64,000 bases of DNA from Chthoniobacter flavus. Its GTDB lineage: Bacteria; Verrucomicrobiota; Verrucomicrobiia; Chthoniobacterales; Terrimicrobiaceae. The notes beneath the pieces were generated by a model, which did no database searches, was not told where the DNA came from, and saw only the letters and a program-made list of their open reading frames with translations. Shown here in pieces: positions 26,847-34,548 of this stretch. Where the stretch lies: contig CAMCXK010000005.1 in assembly GCA_945883435.1 (NCBI GenBank), positions 1 to 64,000 on the forward strand, read 5' to 3'. A program made the position numbers and the translations under genes. Each line of letters opens with the position of its first letter. Positions within the stretch are counted from its first letter, which is position 1.

Positions 26847-27302
26847 TCAAGAGGGCAACAAACGCTGAACCTCGGTGCTGATCGAGCGACCGTCGGAGCG
26901 CCCGGCTGCCTTTTCGGTGACAAGCTTGATCACCGCTCCCATGTCCTTCCGCGAGGAGGCTCCGGTGGAGGCGATGGCCTCTTGCACCAACGCCGTCAAT
27001 TCAGGCGCGGAAAGCGGCTGTGGCAGGTAGGTGGCCAGCACATCGATCTCGGCCTTTTCCGCAGACGCCATTTCGGGACGGCCGCCTTTTTCAAACGCCT
27101 CGATCGAGTCCTGGCGTTTCTTGACCTCCTTGCGGACAATCGCCAGCGCGGCGGCGTCGTCAAGGCTGCTGCCGGCACCTCCTTTTTCAATGGCGGCGTT
27201 CATGAGAGCGGTCTTCAACATGCGAAGCACACCCAGCTTCGATTGGTCGCGGGCCAGCATGGCGGATTTGATGTCTTGGTTGATGCGGTCTTGAAAAGTC
27301 AT
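26847..27302 (-). CDS. yqeY: GatB/YqeY domain protein
   Basis: 151 residues, entirely the YqeY fold: an N-terminal helical domain (DRINQDIKSAMLARDQSKL, VLRMLKTALMNAAIEK) and a C-terminal domain like the tail of the amidotransferase subunit GatB (LATYLPQPLSAPELTALVQ, SRKDMGAVIKLVTEKAAGR). The domain binds tRNA in GatB; the free-standing protein is widespread in bacteria with no settled function, often beside rpsU or dnaG. Here it sits between a thioredoxin-fold protein and pepF in a translation-related operon. The start is at ATG 27302, with the next upstream gene ending 22 bases earlier. Confidence 0.88.
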   Translation of the reverse strand: MTFQDRINQDIKSAMLARDQSKLGVLRMLKTALMNAAIEKGGAGSSLDDAAALAIVRKEVKKRQDSIEAFEKGGRPEMASAEKAEIDVLATYLPQPLSAPELTALVQEAIASTGASSRKDMGAVIKLVTEKAAGRSDGRSISTEVQRLLPS

Positions 27303-27324
27303 AGGAACGGGAGTCGGGCGGGGG

Positions 27325-27798
27325 TCAGTCGCGGCGAAGCTTTTTCTGCACCGCGAAAGAGTTTTGAATGATATCGAAGATGCGCTGGGCGGGAAGGACA
27401 CGGTTGCCGATGAAGTCGAGGTTGCCATCCGGGCCGATCAGCGCGATCGCAAACCCCTCGGGTGCGTCAAATGCGGTGCACACCGCCGCGGGATCGGAAA
27501 CGCCAAGGAACGGAATGTTCGAGCGCAGCAACCCCTGTTCTTGCGAGAACGCCGCGACGCACACCAGACCGCTTGCAGCCAGTTGCCCGTAGAGTTTCTG
27601 CAGCTGGCCGACTTGCGACCGGAATGCCCACTGGCGCGGCGAATCCGCGAGAAGAACCACCACGGGACGCCCCCGCAAAACCTCGGCTTTTTGTGGCTTG
27701 CCGGCGGCATCCGTCCACAAGAAGCCCGGGGCGGGGCGCGCCACCTCGGCCCGGGCGGCGCCCAAGGCGAGAAGCAAAACAAGAACGAAGCGGCTCAT
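27325..27798 (-). CDS. Exported thioredoxin-fold protein without active-site cysteines
   Basis: 157 residues with a signal peptide (hydrophobic VLVLLLALG, Ala-rich end near residue 17). The mature part follows a thioredoxin/peroxiredoxin-like order: FLWTDAAGKPQKAEVLRGRPVVVLLAD, a helix, SGLVCVAAFS, a strand with FDAPEGFAIALIGPDGNLDF, and a C-terminal helix. It resembles DUF4174-type proteins. There is no C-x-x-C motif; the only cysteines are at scattered positions, so a redox role is doubtful. Its start overlaps the frr stop by 4 bases (ATGA). Function unknown. Confidence 0.6.
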   Translation of the reverse strand: MSRFVLVLLLALGAARAEVARPAPGFLWTDAAGKPQKAEVLRGRPVVVLLADSPRQWAFRSQVGQLQKLYGQLAASGLVCVAAFSQEQGLLRSNIPFLGVSDPAAVCTAFDAPEGFAIALIGPDGNLDFIGNRVLPAQRIFDIIQNSFAVQKKLRRD

Positions 27799-28355
27799 AT
27801 CTTCATCAACTCCGCCTCCTTGGCGGCTGTTTGCTTGTCGATCTCGGCCACGAACCGGTCGGTGAGCTTCTGAACCTCCCCCTCCGTGTCACGCAATTCA
27901 TCCTCGGAAATCGTGCCCTCCTTCTGCTCCTTCTTCGCGGCGTCCATGGCCTGGCGGCGGCAGGCGCGCACACGCACGCGGGACTCTTCCGCGATCCCCT
28001 TGACCGTGCGGGCCAGGTCGCGGCGGCGCTCCTCGGAAAGTTCGGGAATCGGCAAGCGGATGATTTTGCCGTCCACCGAGGGATTGATGCCGAGGCGGGA
28101 TTCGTTGATGCCGCGTTCGATGTCGCGCACGGTCGAGGCATCGAACGGCTGAATGACAAGGAGGCGGGGCTCCGGCGCGGTGATGAGGGCGAGTTGCTTG
28201 AGTTTCATCGCCGATCCGTAGGCTTCCACGTCGATGTTCTCAACCAGCGCCGGAGAGGCTTTGCCCGTGCGGATCGCGGCAAATTCGTGAACCATGAATT
28301 GAAGGCCCTTTTCCATGCTCTCCTCGGCCTCGAACAGGATTTCCTCGATACTCAT
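27795..28355 (-). CDS. frr: Ribosome recycling factor
   Basis: 186 residues, the normal size, collinear with RRF over its whole length: an N-terminal helix, [46 protein letters not shown], and the long C-terminal helices with [21 protein letters not shown]. With EF-G it splits post-termination ribosomes. Start and stop overlap the neighbouring genes by 4 bases each (ATGA), in the common order pyrH-frr. A standard essential gene; nothing unusual seen. Confidence 0.97.
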   Translation of the reverse strand: MSIEEILFEAEESMEKGLQFMVHEFAAIRTGKASPALVENIDVEAYGSAMKLKQLALITAPEPRLLVIQPFDASTVRDIERGINESRLGINPSVDGKIIRLPIPELSEERRRDLARTVKGIAEESRVRVRACRRQAMDAAKKEQKEGTISEDELRDTEGEVQKLTDRFVAEIDKQTAAKEAELMKI

Positions 28356-29098
28356 GATGCGTGTTCCGGTTTGTCCGAAACGAGCGTGCCAACCGGATGG
28401 CCGGTGATGGCAAGACGGATGTTGTCGGGTTTGTTCATATCAAAAACAATGATCGGCATTTTATTGTCCATGCACAGGCTGAATGCGGTGGAGTCCATGA
28501 CCTGAAGCCGGCGGGACAGCGCCTCGGTGTAGGTGATGTGCGAAAAGCGGGTGGCTTCCGGGTTCTTCACCGGATCGGCATCGTAAATGCCATCCACCTT
28601 GGTGGCTTTGAGGATGACCTCGGCCCCGATCTCCGCGGCCCGCAAGGCGGCGGTGGTGTCGGTCGAGAAAAAGGGATTGCCGGTGCCCGCCACGAAGATC
28701 ACGACGCGGCCGAGTTCCAAGTGCCGGGTGGCCCGGCGCACAATGAACGGCTCGGCGAGGTTTTGCATTTCAATCGCGGTTTGCACCCGCACCTCCACGC
28801 CCTGCGCCTCAATGGCCGCCATGAGGGCCAATCCATTGATCACGGTGGCCAGCATGCCCATGTAATCGGCCGTGGTGCGGTTCATGCCGCGGTGGCTGGC
28901 AGTGAGTCCGCGCCAGATGTTGCCGCCGCCGATCACGAGAGCCAGCTGAACGCCGGACTTGCGGACTTCGGCGACCTGTTTGGCGATCGCTTGAACAACC
29001 TCGGGACTGATGCTGTCGCGGCTTCCCGGCTCGCGAAGGACCTCACCGCTCAATTTGAGAACAACACGTTTGTAACGCAGCGGAGTGGAATCAGGCAT
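28352..29098 (-). CDS. pyrH: Uridylate kinase
   Basis: 248 residues of the amino-acid-kinase fold. Marks: [12 protein letters not shown] (phosphate loop), [24 protein letters not shown] (UMP contact), [24 protein letters not shown] and [14 protein letters not shown]. It phosphorylates UMP to UDP as a hexamer in the cytoplasm. The start is placed at ATG 29098; the frame extends 30 bases further upstream, but that region has no family similarity. It follows fmt and overlaps frr by 4 bases. Confidence 0.96.
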   Translation of the reverse strand: MPDSTPLRYKRVVLKLSGEVLREPGSRDSISPEVVQAIAKQVAEVRKSGVQLALVIGGGNIWRGLTASHRGMNRTTADYMGMLATVINGLALMAAIEAQGVEVRVQTAIEMQNLAEPFIVRRATRHLELGRVVIFVAGTGNPFFSTDTTAALRAAEIGAEVILKATKVDGIYDADPVKNPEATRFSHITYTEALSRRLQVMDSTAFSLCMDNKMPIIVFDMNKPDNIRLAITGHPVGTLVSDKPEHAS

Positions 29099-29124
29099 AG
29101 GAAGGATGCCGGCATCAAACCGCA

Positions 29125-30072
29125 TCAATCAACTGGAAGAAAGGACAAATCAAAAACGTCCCCCGGGGTGATGCCCGCACCGCACAGAAAATCGCGGGCA
29201 GTCATGCGGCGACGGCCTTCGGCCTGAAGTTCGTGAATTTGCAGCGCGCCGCTTCCGCAGGCGGCCACAAAGGCCTCCGCATCCGCCCGAAGGATGCAGC
29301 CCGGAACTCCCGAACCCTCCACCGCAGAGGCGGCATGGATTTTGAGAACGCGTCCCTTCAAGCGCCCGAACGCACCGGGCCAAGGCGACATCGCCCGCAC
29401 ACGCAAAGCCAACTCCCGGCTTGGGAGCGTCCAGTCGATCCAGCCCTCGGATTTCCGGAGCTTCGGCGCGTGGGTGGCCAAGGCCGGGTCTTGGGGTATA
29501 CGGGGCGCCTGGCCGCCGGCGATTAAAGTGAGCGCCGATCGCAAGGCGGCGGGAGCCACGGCCGCCAAGCGGTCGTGCAGCGAACCGGCCGTGTCGTCCG
29601 GAAGAATATCGATTTTTTCAACCAGCAAAACATCCCCGGTATCGAGCCCTTCGTTCATCCACATCACGGACATGCCGGTCTCCCGGTCCCCGGCCAGAAG
29701 CGCGGCCTGAATCGGCGAGGCCCCCCGGTGTCGGGGCAGGATCGAGGCATGCAGGTTTAGACACCCCAAGCGGGGCCAATCCAGAACGGACTTTGAGAGA
29801 ATTTGCCCGTAGGCCACAACGACCAGAAGGTCGGGGTGCAGTCCGCGGAGGACCTCCATCGCCACCGGATCGCGGAGTTTCGGAGGTTGGAAAACCGGCA
29901 CTCCGCGGGCTTCGGCAAGGAGCTTCACCGCGGAGGCGCGCGGCTTCAAATCGCGCCCGGCCGGCTTGTCAGGCTGGGTGACCACGGCAAGCACCTGGTG
30001 GCTTGGATCACCCAAAAGATATTCCAATGCGGGAATTCCAATCTCTCCAGTGCCGCAAAAAACGAGTCGCAT
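29125..30072 (-). CDS. fmt: Methionyl-tRNA formyltransferase
   Basis: 315 residues. The N-terminal catalytic domain has [30 protein letters not shown], the folate/catalytic region [21 protein letters not shown] (Asn, His and the S-L-L-P-x-x-R-G-A-x-P signature) and [18 protein letters not shown] with the catalytic Asp. A C-terminal OB-like tRNA-binding domain follows, ending ITPGDVFDL. It formylates initiator Met-tRNA from 10-formyl-THF. It is 3 bases downstream of the zinc-finger peptide gene. No peptide deformylase gene is adjacent, although pairing is common. Confidence 0.96.
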   Translation of the reverse strand: MRLVFCGTGEIGIPALEYLLGDPSHQVLAVVTQPDKPAGRDLKPRASAVKLLAEARGVPVFQPPKLRDPVAMEVLRGLHPDLLVVVAYGQILSKSVLDWPRLGCLNLHASILPRHRGASPIQAALLAGDRETGMSVMWMNEGLDTGDVLLVEKIDILPDDTAGSLHDRLAAVAPAALRSALTLIAGGQAPRIPQDPALATHAPKLRKSEGWIDWTLPSRELALRVRAMSPWPGAFGRLKGRVLKIHAASAVEGSGVPGCILRADAEAFVAACGSGALQIHELQAEGRRRMTARDFLCGAGITPGDVFDLSFLPVD

Positions 30073-30075
30073 GGA

Positions 30076-30282
30076 TCAGGGCAGGCGGGATTGGTGGCGG
30101 GCCATCAGCAACTCGCCGCCGCCCACCTCGCGCTGCCCGAGGGAACTGGCGCAACCAGTGCAAAGATAATCATAGATTTCCTTGTCCGGAAGAACGAGGA
30201 GCAGTTTCTGGCGGACCGGCATGGCCTGGCGGCACTTGTTGCAATAAAGCGAGGAGGCTCGCAGGTTTTCAAACTGTCCCAT
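30076..30282 (-). CDS. Small zinc-ribbon-like protein (two CxxC motifs)
   Basis: 68 residues, uncharacterised. Two cysteine pairs, C-N-K-C near residue 14 and C-T-G-C near residue 41, are spaced as in a single zinc ribbon, with a strand-rich loop of MPVRQKLLLVLPDKEIYDYL between them. The N- and C-termini are short and basic or polar. It fits tightly between the adenylate-kinase-like gene and fmt, with 3-base gaps on both sides, so it is surely co-transcribed and probably a real protein and not a chance ORF. A role as a small metal- or RNA-binding factor linked to translation is inference. Confidence 0.7.
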   Translation of the reverse strand: MGQFENLRASSLYCNKCRQAMPVRQKLLLVLPDKEIYDYLCTGCASSLGQREVGGGELLMARHQSRLP

Positions 30283-30285
30283 GGG

Positions 30286-30891
30286 TCAGGCGGCGCTTGC
30301 AGAGTCCTCGCGCACGACAAGATCCAGGATGTCGCGCAAAACCTTGACGGGCGGCTGGGTGGCATCGATGTGGGTGATGAGCGAATCTCCGTAATGGTCC
30401 AAAAGCGGCTTCGACTCGGTTTCGTAAGCCAGCAACCGGCGGCGGATCACCTCTTCGTTGGCGTCGTCAAGCCGGTTGTCCTTCAAGGCGCGTTTTTTCA
30501 AACGGGCCACCACCTTTTCACGATCCGGACAGGACAAATGAAAAACGCGCTTGACATCGATGATTTCATCCATCAGCTGCGCTTGTCGAACGTTGCGAGG
30601 GATGCCGTCGAGCAACAAGCGGTCGATGTCCGGCTTGAAACGCCCGGCCGAGACCGCCGCATCGATCGATTCTCGCCACAGCTGAATCGTGATCTCGTCG
30701 GGCACCAACTCGCCACGGCTCGAATGGGAGAGGAAGGTTTGCCCGAGCGGGGTCCGGACATCCAACCGCCGGAACACATCCCCGCAGGCACAATGGAAAA
30801 ACGTCGGCAAGCTTCCCAGCGTGACACCCTGCGTGCCTTTGCCACTGCCGGGTGCGCCGAGAAAAAGGTAGGTGGAGTAGCGTTTGGACAT
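30286..30891 (-). CDS. Adenylate-kinase-like nucleoside monophosphate kinase
   Basis: 201 residues with the P-loop FLGAPGSGKGTQGVTLG, a CGDVFRRLDVRTPLG region equivalent to the NMP-binding S-T-G-D-x-x-R, LLLDGIPRNVRQAQLMDE (the D-G-x-P-R motif of adenylate kinases) and paired arginines in NEEVIRRRLLAYETESKPL. The LID is short and has no zinc cysteines. A full Adk with zinc LID is encoded at 33884, so this is a second, divergent copy; substrate specificity (AMP, or another NMP) is uncertain. It is the first gene of the fmt-pyrH-frr operon. Confidence 0.82.
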   Translation of the reverse strand: MSKRYSTYLFLGAPGSGKGTQGVTLGSLPTFFHCACGDVFRRLDVRTPLGQTFLSHSSRGELVPDEITIQLWRESIDAAVSAGRFKPDIDRLLLDGIPRNVRQAQLMDEIIDVKRVFHLSCPDREKVVARLKKRALKDNRLDDANEEVIRRRLLAYETESKPLLDHYGDSLITHIDATQPPVKVLRDILDLVVREDSASAA

Positions 30892-30942
30892 GCGGGAAGG
30901 ATAAGGAATTCCGTCCGCTCATCAAACCCGGAAAAGCAAAAA

Positions 30943-30976
30943 ACGCGCCTCTTCCGCAAGGAGCGGGGAAGCGCGT
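30943..30976 (-). terminator. Strong bidirectional intrinsic terminator after rpsD
   Basis: ACGCGC and GCGCGT enclose TCTTCCGC/GCGGGGAA, giving a stem of about 13 pairs with one bulge and a five-base loop. Read on the minus strand (after rpsD) it is followed by a run of six T; on the plus strand it is also followed by five T. It ends the ribosomal operon and separates it from the adenylate-kinase-like operon. Confidence 0.85.
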
Positions 30977-31001
30977 TTTTGAAGATGCCTGCGCGGCTTG
31001 G

Positions 31002-31613
31002 TTAGCGGGCGTAAAGCTCGACGACCAACTGCTCGTTGACAATCGGGTTGATTTCCTGGCGGCTTGGGATGCGCACCACACTGCCAGTGAGATTGTCCTT
31101 GTCCACCAAGAGCCAGTCCGGAACGGTTGCAATCTGGGTCAATTCGACACCGCGCTTGGCAAGACGCTGGGACTTGTCCTTTGTCTTGATCGCCACGACA
31201 TCTCCCGGCTTGAGATTCATCGAGGAGATGTTCGTCTTGCGGCCATTGACGGTCACGTGACCATGCCCGACCATTTGACGGGCTCCGCGCAGCGTTTTTG
31301 AAAAGCCCATTTTTTGAACCACATTGTCCAAGCGGGTTTCCAGAAGTTGCAGGAGAATCTCGCCGGTGACACCGCGGCGGCGGCTGGCAATTTCAAAGTA
31401 GCGACGGAACTGGCGCTCCAAAACGCCATATTGGTGGCGGAGCTTTTGTTTTTCCGCGAGGGCGGTGGCGTAGTCGCTTTGTTTGCGTCGCGTGCCCTTC
31501 GGGCCATGCTGGCCGGGAGGATAGGCTTTGCGCTCGAGGGCTTTCGGTGATCCGCTGATCAAAACGCCGTAGCGGCGGCTGACTTTGGTTTTGGGTCCAG
31601 TATATCGTGCCAT
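31002..31613 (-). CDS. rpsD: 30S ribosomal protein S4
   Basis: 203 residues, full length. It contains MARYTGPKTKVSRRYG, KLRHQYGVLERQFRRYFEIA, and the S4 RNA-binding domain (LETRLDNVVQKMGFSKTLRGARQMVGHGHVTVNG). The N-terminal zinc cysteines of some S4 proteins are absent, so this is the zinc-free form. S4 starts small-subunit assembly on 16S rRNA. It is the last gene of the operon; rpoA and rplQ, which normally follow, are not here, and a strong terminator stands downstream. Confidence 0.97.
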   Translation of the reverse strand: MARYTGPKTKVSRRYGVLISGSPKALERKAYPPGQHGPKGTRRKQSDYATALAEKQKLRHQYGVLERQFRRYFEIASRRRGVTGEILLQLLETRLDNVVQKMGFSKTLRGARQMVGHGHVTVNGRKTNISSMNLKPGDVVAIKTKDKSQRLAKRGVELTQIATVPDWLLVDKDNLTGSVVRIPSRQEINPIVNEQLVVELYAR

Positions 31614-31734
31614 GGGAAATTTAAGGTTTTAAGGATTGAGTTTGGAGTTGCGTGAAAAAGGCGGCTCGGGAGAGTTCGGGGCCGATTGAGATGTGAAGGG
31701 TCGGATTCAAAACATCCAACTCTCCGACAAGCAC

Positions 31735-32340
31735 TCAAACACGGCGTTGCTTGGGCGGACGGCAACCGTTGTGGGGAATCGGAGTCACATCCCTAATCAT
31801 GGTCACTTCAAGGCCGATGGCTTGCATGGCACGGACAGCGGATTCACGTCCAGAGCCCGGGCCTTTGACGCGGACTTCAACCTCTTTAAGACCATGTCCC
31901 ATCGCTTGGCGGCAGGCATCCTGGGCAGCCATCTGGGCGGCGTAGGCGGTGCTTTTGCGGGAGCCTTTAAAACCACATTTCCCGGCGCTTGACCAACCGA
32001 GAACAGAACCGCGGTGGTCGGTGATGCTGATAATGGTGTTGTTGAAGCTGGCTTGAACATGGGCAATCCCCTGGACAACGCCTTTGCTTCCCTTGGCCTT
32101 GACGATTTTGATCGGCTCGATGGTATCGTCCAACGAAATGCTCACTGGGGAGGGAGCCGCCGCAGGGGCGGCTTCGGCGGATTTTTTGCCCTTGCCGGCG
32201 GATTTGGCCTTGGGAGCTTTTTTGGCGGGGGCTTCGGCAGCCGGAGTGGACTCCGCCACAGGCGCGGCGGCGGTCTCGGCAACAGGTGCGACCGGAGTCT
32301 CGACGGGAGCTTCGGCGGGTGTGGTGTTTTCTTCGCTCAT
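31735..32340 (-). CDS. rpsK: 30S ribosomal protein S11 with long Ala/Pro-rich N-terminal extension
   Basis: 201 residues compared with about 130 in most bacteria. The S11 domain starts near residue 75 ([23 protein letters not shown]) and runs to the end, including [21 protein letters not shown] and [17 protein letters not shown], all typical of the platform protein. The first 70 residues are low complexity: acidic and rich in Ala, Pro, Glu and Val, then a Lys-rich patch ([14 protein letters not shown]). The start at ATG 32340, 15 bases after rpsM, is the only reasonable one upstream of the domain with operon spacing, so the extension seems to be made. The next gap, to rpsD, is 121 bases. Confidence 0.94.
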   Translation of the reverse strand: MSEENTTPAEAPVETPVAPVAETAAAPVAESTPAAEAPAKKAPKAKSAGKGKKSAEAAPAAAPSPVSISLDDTIEPIKIVKAKGSKGVVQGIAHVQASFNNTIISITDHRGSVLGWSSAGKCGFKGSRKSTAYAAQMAAQDACRQAMGHGLKEVEVRVKGPGSGRESAVRAMQAIGLEVTMIRDVTPIPHNGCRPPKQRRV

Positions 32341-32355
32341 ACGGAATGGATAAAA

Positions 32356-32751
32356 TTAGACTTTGCCGGATTTGGCGTCTTTGTTGCGTTGAACACCGAC
32401 GGTTTTGCGCGGTCCCTTACGGGTGCGGGCGTTGGTGGAAGTGCGTTGACCGCGCACCGGGAGTCCCCGGCGGTGGCGGATACCGCGGTAGCAATTGATG
32501 GCTTGGAGCCGCTTGAGATTGCCTTGCACCTCGCGGCGCAAATCGCCCTCGATCGGAATGCGGTTGGCATTGATCGCATGAATGATCGCATTCAGTTGTT
32601 CCGGCGTGAGATTTTTGGCGCGGATGTTCGGGTCGATGTTGGCTTGTTCAAGGACCTTTTTTGTGTTGCTTGGCCCCATTCCATAAATGTAGGGCAGCGA
32701 GGCTTCGATGCGTTTGTCGCCTGGGATGTCGACTCCAAGTAAGCGTGGCAT
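32356..32751 (-). CDS. rpsM: 30S ribosomal protein S13
   Basis: 131 residues. The whole sequence matches S13: [21 protein letters not shown] (helix-two-turn-helix start), [20 protein letters not shown], and a basic tail with [22 protein letters not shown] that contacts tRNA and the head of the 30S subunit. Located between rpmJ and rpsK as in standard alpha operons. Confidence 0.97.
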   Translation of the reverse strand: MPRLLGVDIPGDKRIEASLPYIYGMGPSNTKKVLEQANIDPNIRAKNLTPEQLNAIIHAINANRIPIEGDLRREVQGNLKRLQAINCYRGIRHRRGLPVRGQRTSTNARTRKGPRKTVGVQRNKDAKSGKV

Positions 32752-32788
32752 GGTGTTCTAATGTTGGGTTGGCGGCCGTCCCGAGGGA

Positions 32789-32902
32789 TCAGCCTTGTTT
32801 TTGTTTGTGGCGCGGGTTTTTGCAAACGACGCGGATCACGTTTTGTCGGCGCACGATCTTGCACGCTTCACACAGTCTTTTTACTGAGGCTCTGACTTTC
32901 AT
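32789..32902 (-). CDS. rpmJ: 50S ribosomal protein L36
   Basis: 37 residues, [20 protein letters not shown] at the start and a [11 protein letters not shown] end. The pattern C-x-x-C ... C-x4-H is the zinc-binding (C+) form of L36. The start ATG overlaps the stop of infA by 4 bases and the stop lies 37 bases before rpsM, the usual infA-rpmJ-rpsM order. Confidence 0.95.
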   Translation of the reverse strand: MKVRASVKRLCEACKIVRRQNVIRVVCKNPRHKQKQG

Positions 32903-33150
32903 TTTCTATTGTTTGGTTGAGGTGACGAGGATTCTTTTTTTCGGTAGGTGATGCGGCCTTTGGTCAGGTCGTAGGGAGACATTTCCAACATGACGCGGTC
33001 CCCGGGAAGAATGCGAATGAAGTGCAGACGCATTTTTCCGGAGATATGGGCAAGGACGCGGTGACCGTTGTCCAGTTCGACCCGGAACATCGTGTTCGGA
33101 AGCAGCTCGACGACTTTGCCACTTACTTCGATAGCGTCTTTCCTGGCCAT
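32899..33150 (-). CDS. infA: Translation initiation factor IF-1
   Basis: 83 residues: the OB-fold IF-1 core ([63 protein letters not shown]), plus a short Ser/Pro-rich tail. IF-1 binds the 30S A site during initiation. Unusually, its ATG lies inside the end of map, 28 bases before that gene's stop, and its stop overlaps rpmJ by 4 bases. Confidence 0.96.
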   Translation of the reverse strand: MARKDAIEVSGKVVELLPNTMFRVELDNGHRVLAHISGKMRLHFIRILPGDRVMLEMSPYDLTKGRITYRKKESSSPQPNNRK

Positions 33151-33887
33151 GTCAATACTTCAGGTTCACTTTCCGTCACGAGCACCGTGTGCTCGAAATG
33201 GGCCGAGGGCCGCCCATCCGCAGTGACTGCCGTCCACTTGTCGGCAAGAATTTTGACGTCCGCACAGCCCATGTTGATCATGGGTTCGATTGCAAGCGTC
33301 ATGCCAGGCTTCAGCTTGGGACCGGTCCCCCGTTTTCCAAAGTTCGGAACTTGGGGATCTTCGTGCAATTTGCGTCCCACTCCGTGGCCGACGAATTCCC
33401 TCACGACCGAATAACCGCACTTCTTCGACTCAGACTCAACGTGGTGGGAGATGTCCCCCACCCGGTTGCCTGGTCGCGCAAGAGCGATGGCTTGCATCAA
33501 AATCCGCTCCGTATCCGCCAAGAGCATCTCAACGCCCGGATCGATAATTCCCACCGCCACCGATGTGGCATTGTCCCCGACCCAGCCGTCTTGGATAATA
33601 CCGACATCCATTTTCACGATGTCGCCATAAGCGATGGCCCGATGACTGCCAATTCCATGAACCACCTCTTCGTTGAGACTGATGCAGATGTGGCCGGGGA
33701 ACTTGCGATATCCGAGAAAGGCACTTTTGACTCCCCGCTGGGACATGAGTTGAGAGGCGGCATGGTCGATTGCTCCTGTTGTCACTCCGGGCGCGATAAG
33801 CGTGGTGAGGTGATGGAGAATCTCGGAAGCCGTGCGACCCGCCTGGCGCATTTTTTCGATTTCATGCGGCCGTTTGATCGGGATCAC
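33123..33887 (-). CDS. map: Methionine aminopeptidase, type I
   Basis: 254 residues of the pita-bread fold. Metal ligands are visible in family order: the Asp of [23 protein letters not shown], a second Asp in the same run, His in [20 protein letters not shown], and Glu in [12 protein letters not shown] and in the final strand. No N-terminal zinc-finger extension, so type Ia. It removes the initiator Met after deformylation. It overlaps adk by 4 bases and infA by 28 bases, a standard secY-adk-map-infA arrangement. Confidence 0.96.
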   Translation of the reverse strand: MIPIKRPHEIEKMRQAGRTASEILHHLTTLIAPGVTTGAIDHAASQLMSQRGVKSAFLGYRKFPGHICISLNEEVVHGIGSHRAIAYGDIVKMDVGIIQDGWVGDNATSVAVGIIDPGVEMLLADTERILMQAIALARPGNRVGDISHHVESESKKCGYSVVREFVGHGVGRKLHEDPQVPNFGKRGTGPKLKPGMTLAIEPMINMGCADVKILADKWTAVTADGRPSAHFEHTVLVTESEPEVLTWPGKTLSK

Positions 33888-34534
33888 AACGCCTCCTCCT
33901 TCATATCGGCATAAAGAATTTGAAAAACCTCGTCACGCGCAGCCTCGACATCAATCGCTTTCAACAGGCCTTTGGAGGTGTAATAGTCCGCGACAGGCTG
34001 GGTGAATGTTTTATATTCCGCCAATCGGTGCTCCAGCGCCTCGCGAGTGTCATCACTCCGCCGAACAAGAGATCCTTGGCATTTGGGGCATGCATCGCCC
34101 ATGGCCAAGGCATGGAACCGGGTATTGTAAACCGCCCCGCACTTTGAACAGGTCAAACGGCCGAGCATACGGGCGAGGACCTCTTCATCCGAGATCTCCA
34201 GAAGATACACCACGTCCAAAGGAATGCTTCGTTCGAACAGCATTTTGTCGAACTCAATGGCTTGACCGATCGTTCTGGGGAATCCGTCAAAAATGAAACG
34301 CGTGCGGTTGTCCATCCACTGACGGACCACCCGCAAGGCGAGGTCATCCGGAAAAAGGTGCCCTTCACGCGCATAGCGGTCAGCCTCCAATCCAATCGGT
34401 GATTCCGCCGCCCGCTCTTTCCGCAAGATTTCGCCCGTGGAGACATGTGGAATAGAGAAGGCCGCCGAGAGAAGGGAGGCTTGGGTGCCCTTGCCACAAG
34501 CGGGGGGGCCAATCAACACAACGCGGCTTTTCAA
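33884..34534 (-). CDS. adk: Adenylate kinase (zinc-LID form)
   Basis: About 216 residues from the TTG at 34534: VVLIGPPACGKGTQASLL (P-loop), HVSTGEILRKE, FIFDGFPRTIGQAIEFD, and a LID with two Cys pairs (CSKCGAVYN and CPKC) that bind zinc. It interconverts ATP+AMP and 2 ADP. Note ACGKG in the P-loop in place of the usual GAGKG. No ATG is available in frame between the secY stop and the P-loop, so a TTG (or ATT at 34537) start is required. Longer frames upstream run into secY. Position between secY and map is typical. Confidence 0.93.
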   Translation of the reverse strand: MKSRVVLIGPPACGKGTQASLLSAAFSIPHVSTGEILRKERAAESPIGLEADRYAREGHLFPDDLALRVVRQWMDNRTRFIFDGFPRTIGQAIEFDKMLFERSIPLDVVYLLEISDEEVLARMLGRLTCSKCGAVYNTRFHALAMGDACPKCQGSLVRRSDDTREALEHRLAEYKTFTQPVADYYTSKGLLKAIDVEAARDEVFQILYADMKEEAL

Positions 34535-34548
34535 AATCGTGCGACCGC

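Noticed and set aside
26821-26850. Longer pepF start at TTG 26850
   Set aside because: No ribosome site and no conserved residues; ATG 26820 is preceded by CAGGGA and begins the family-typical N-terminus.
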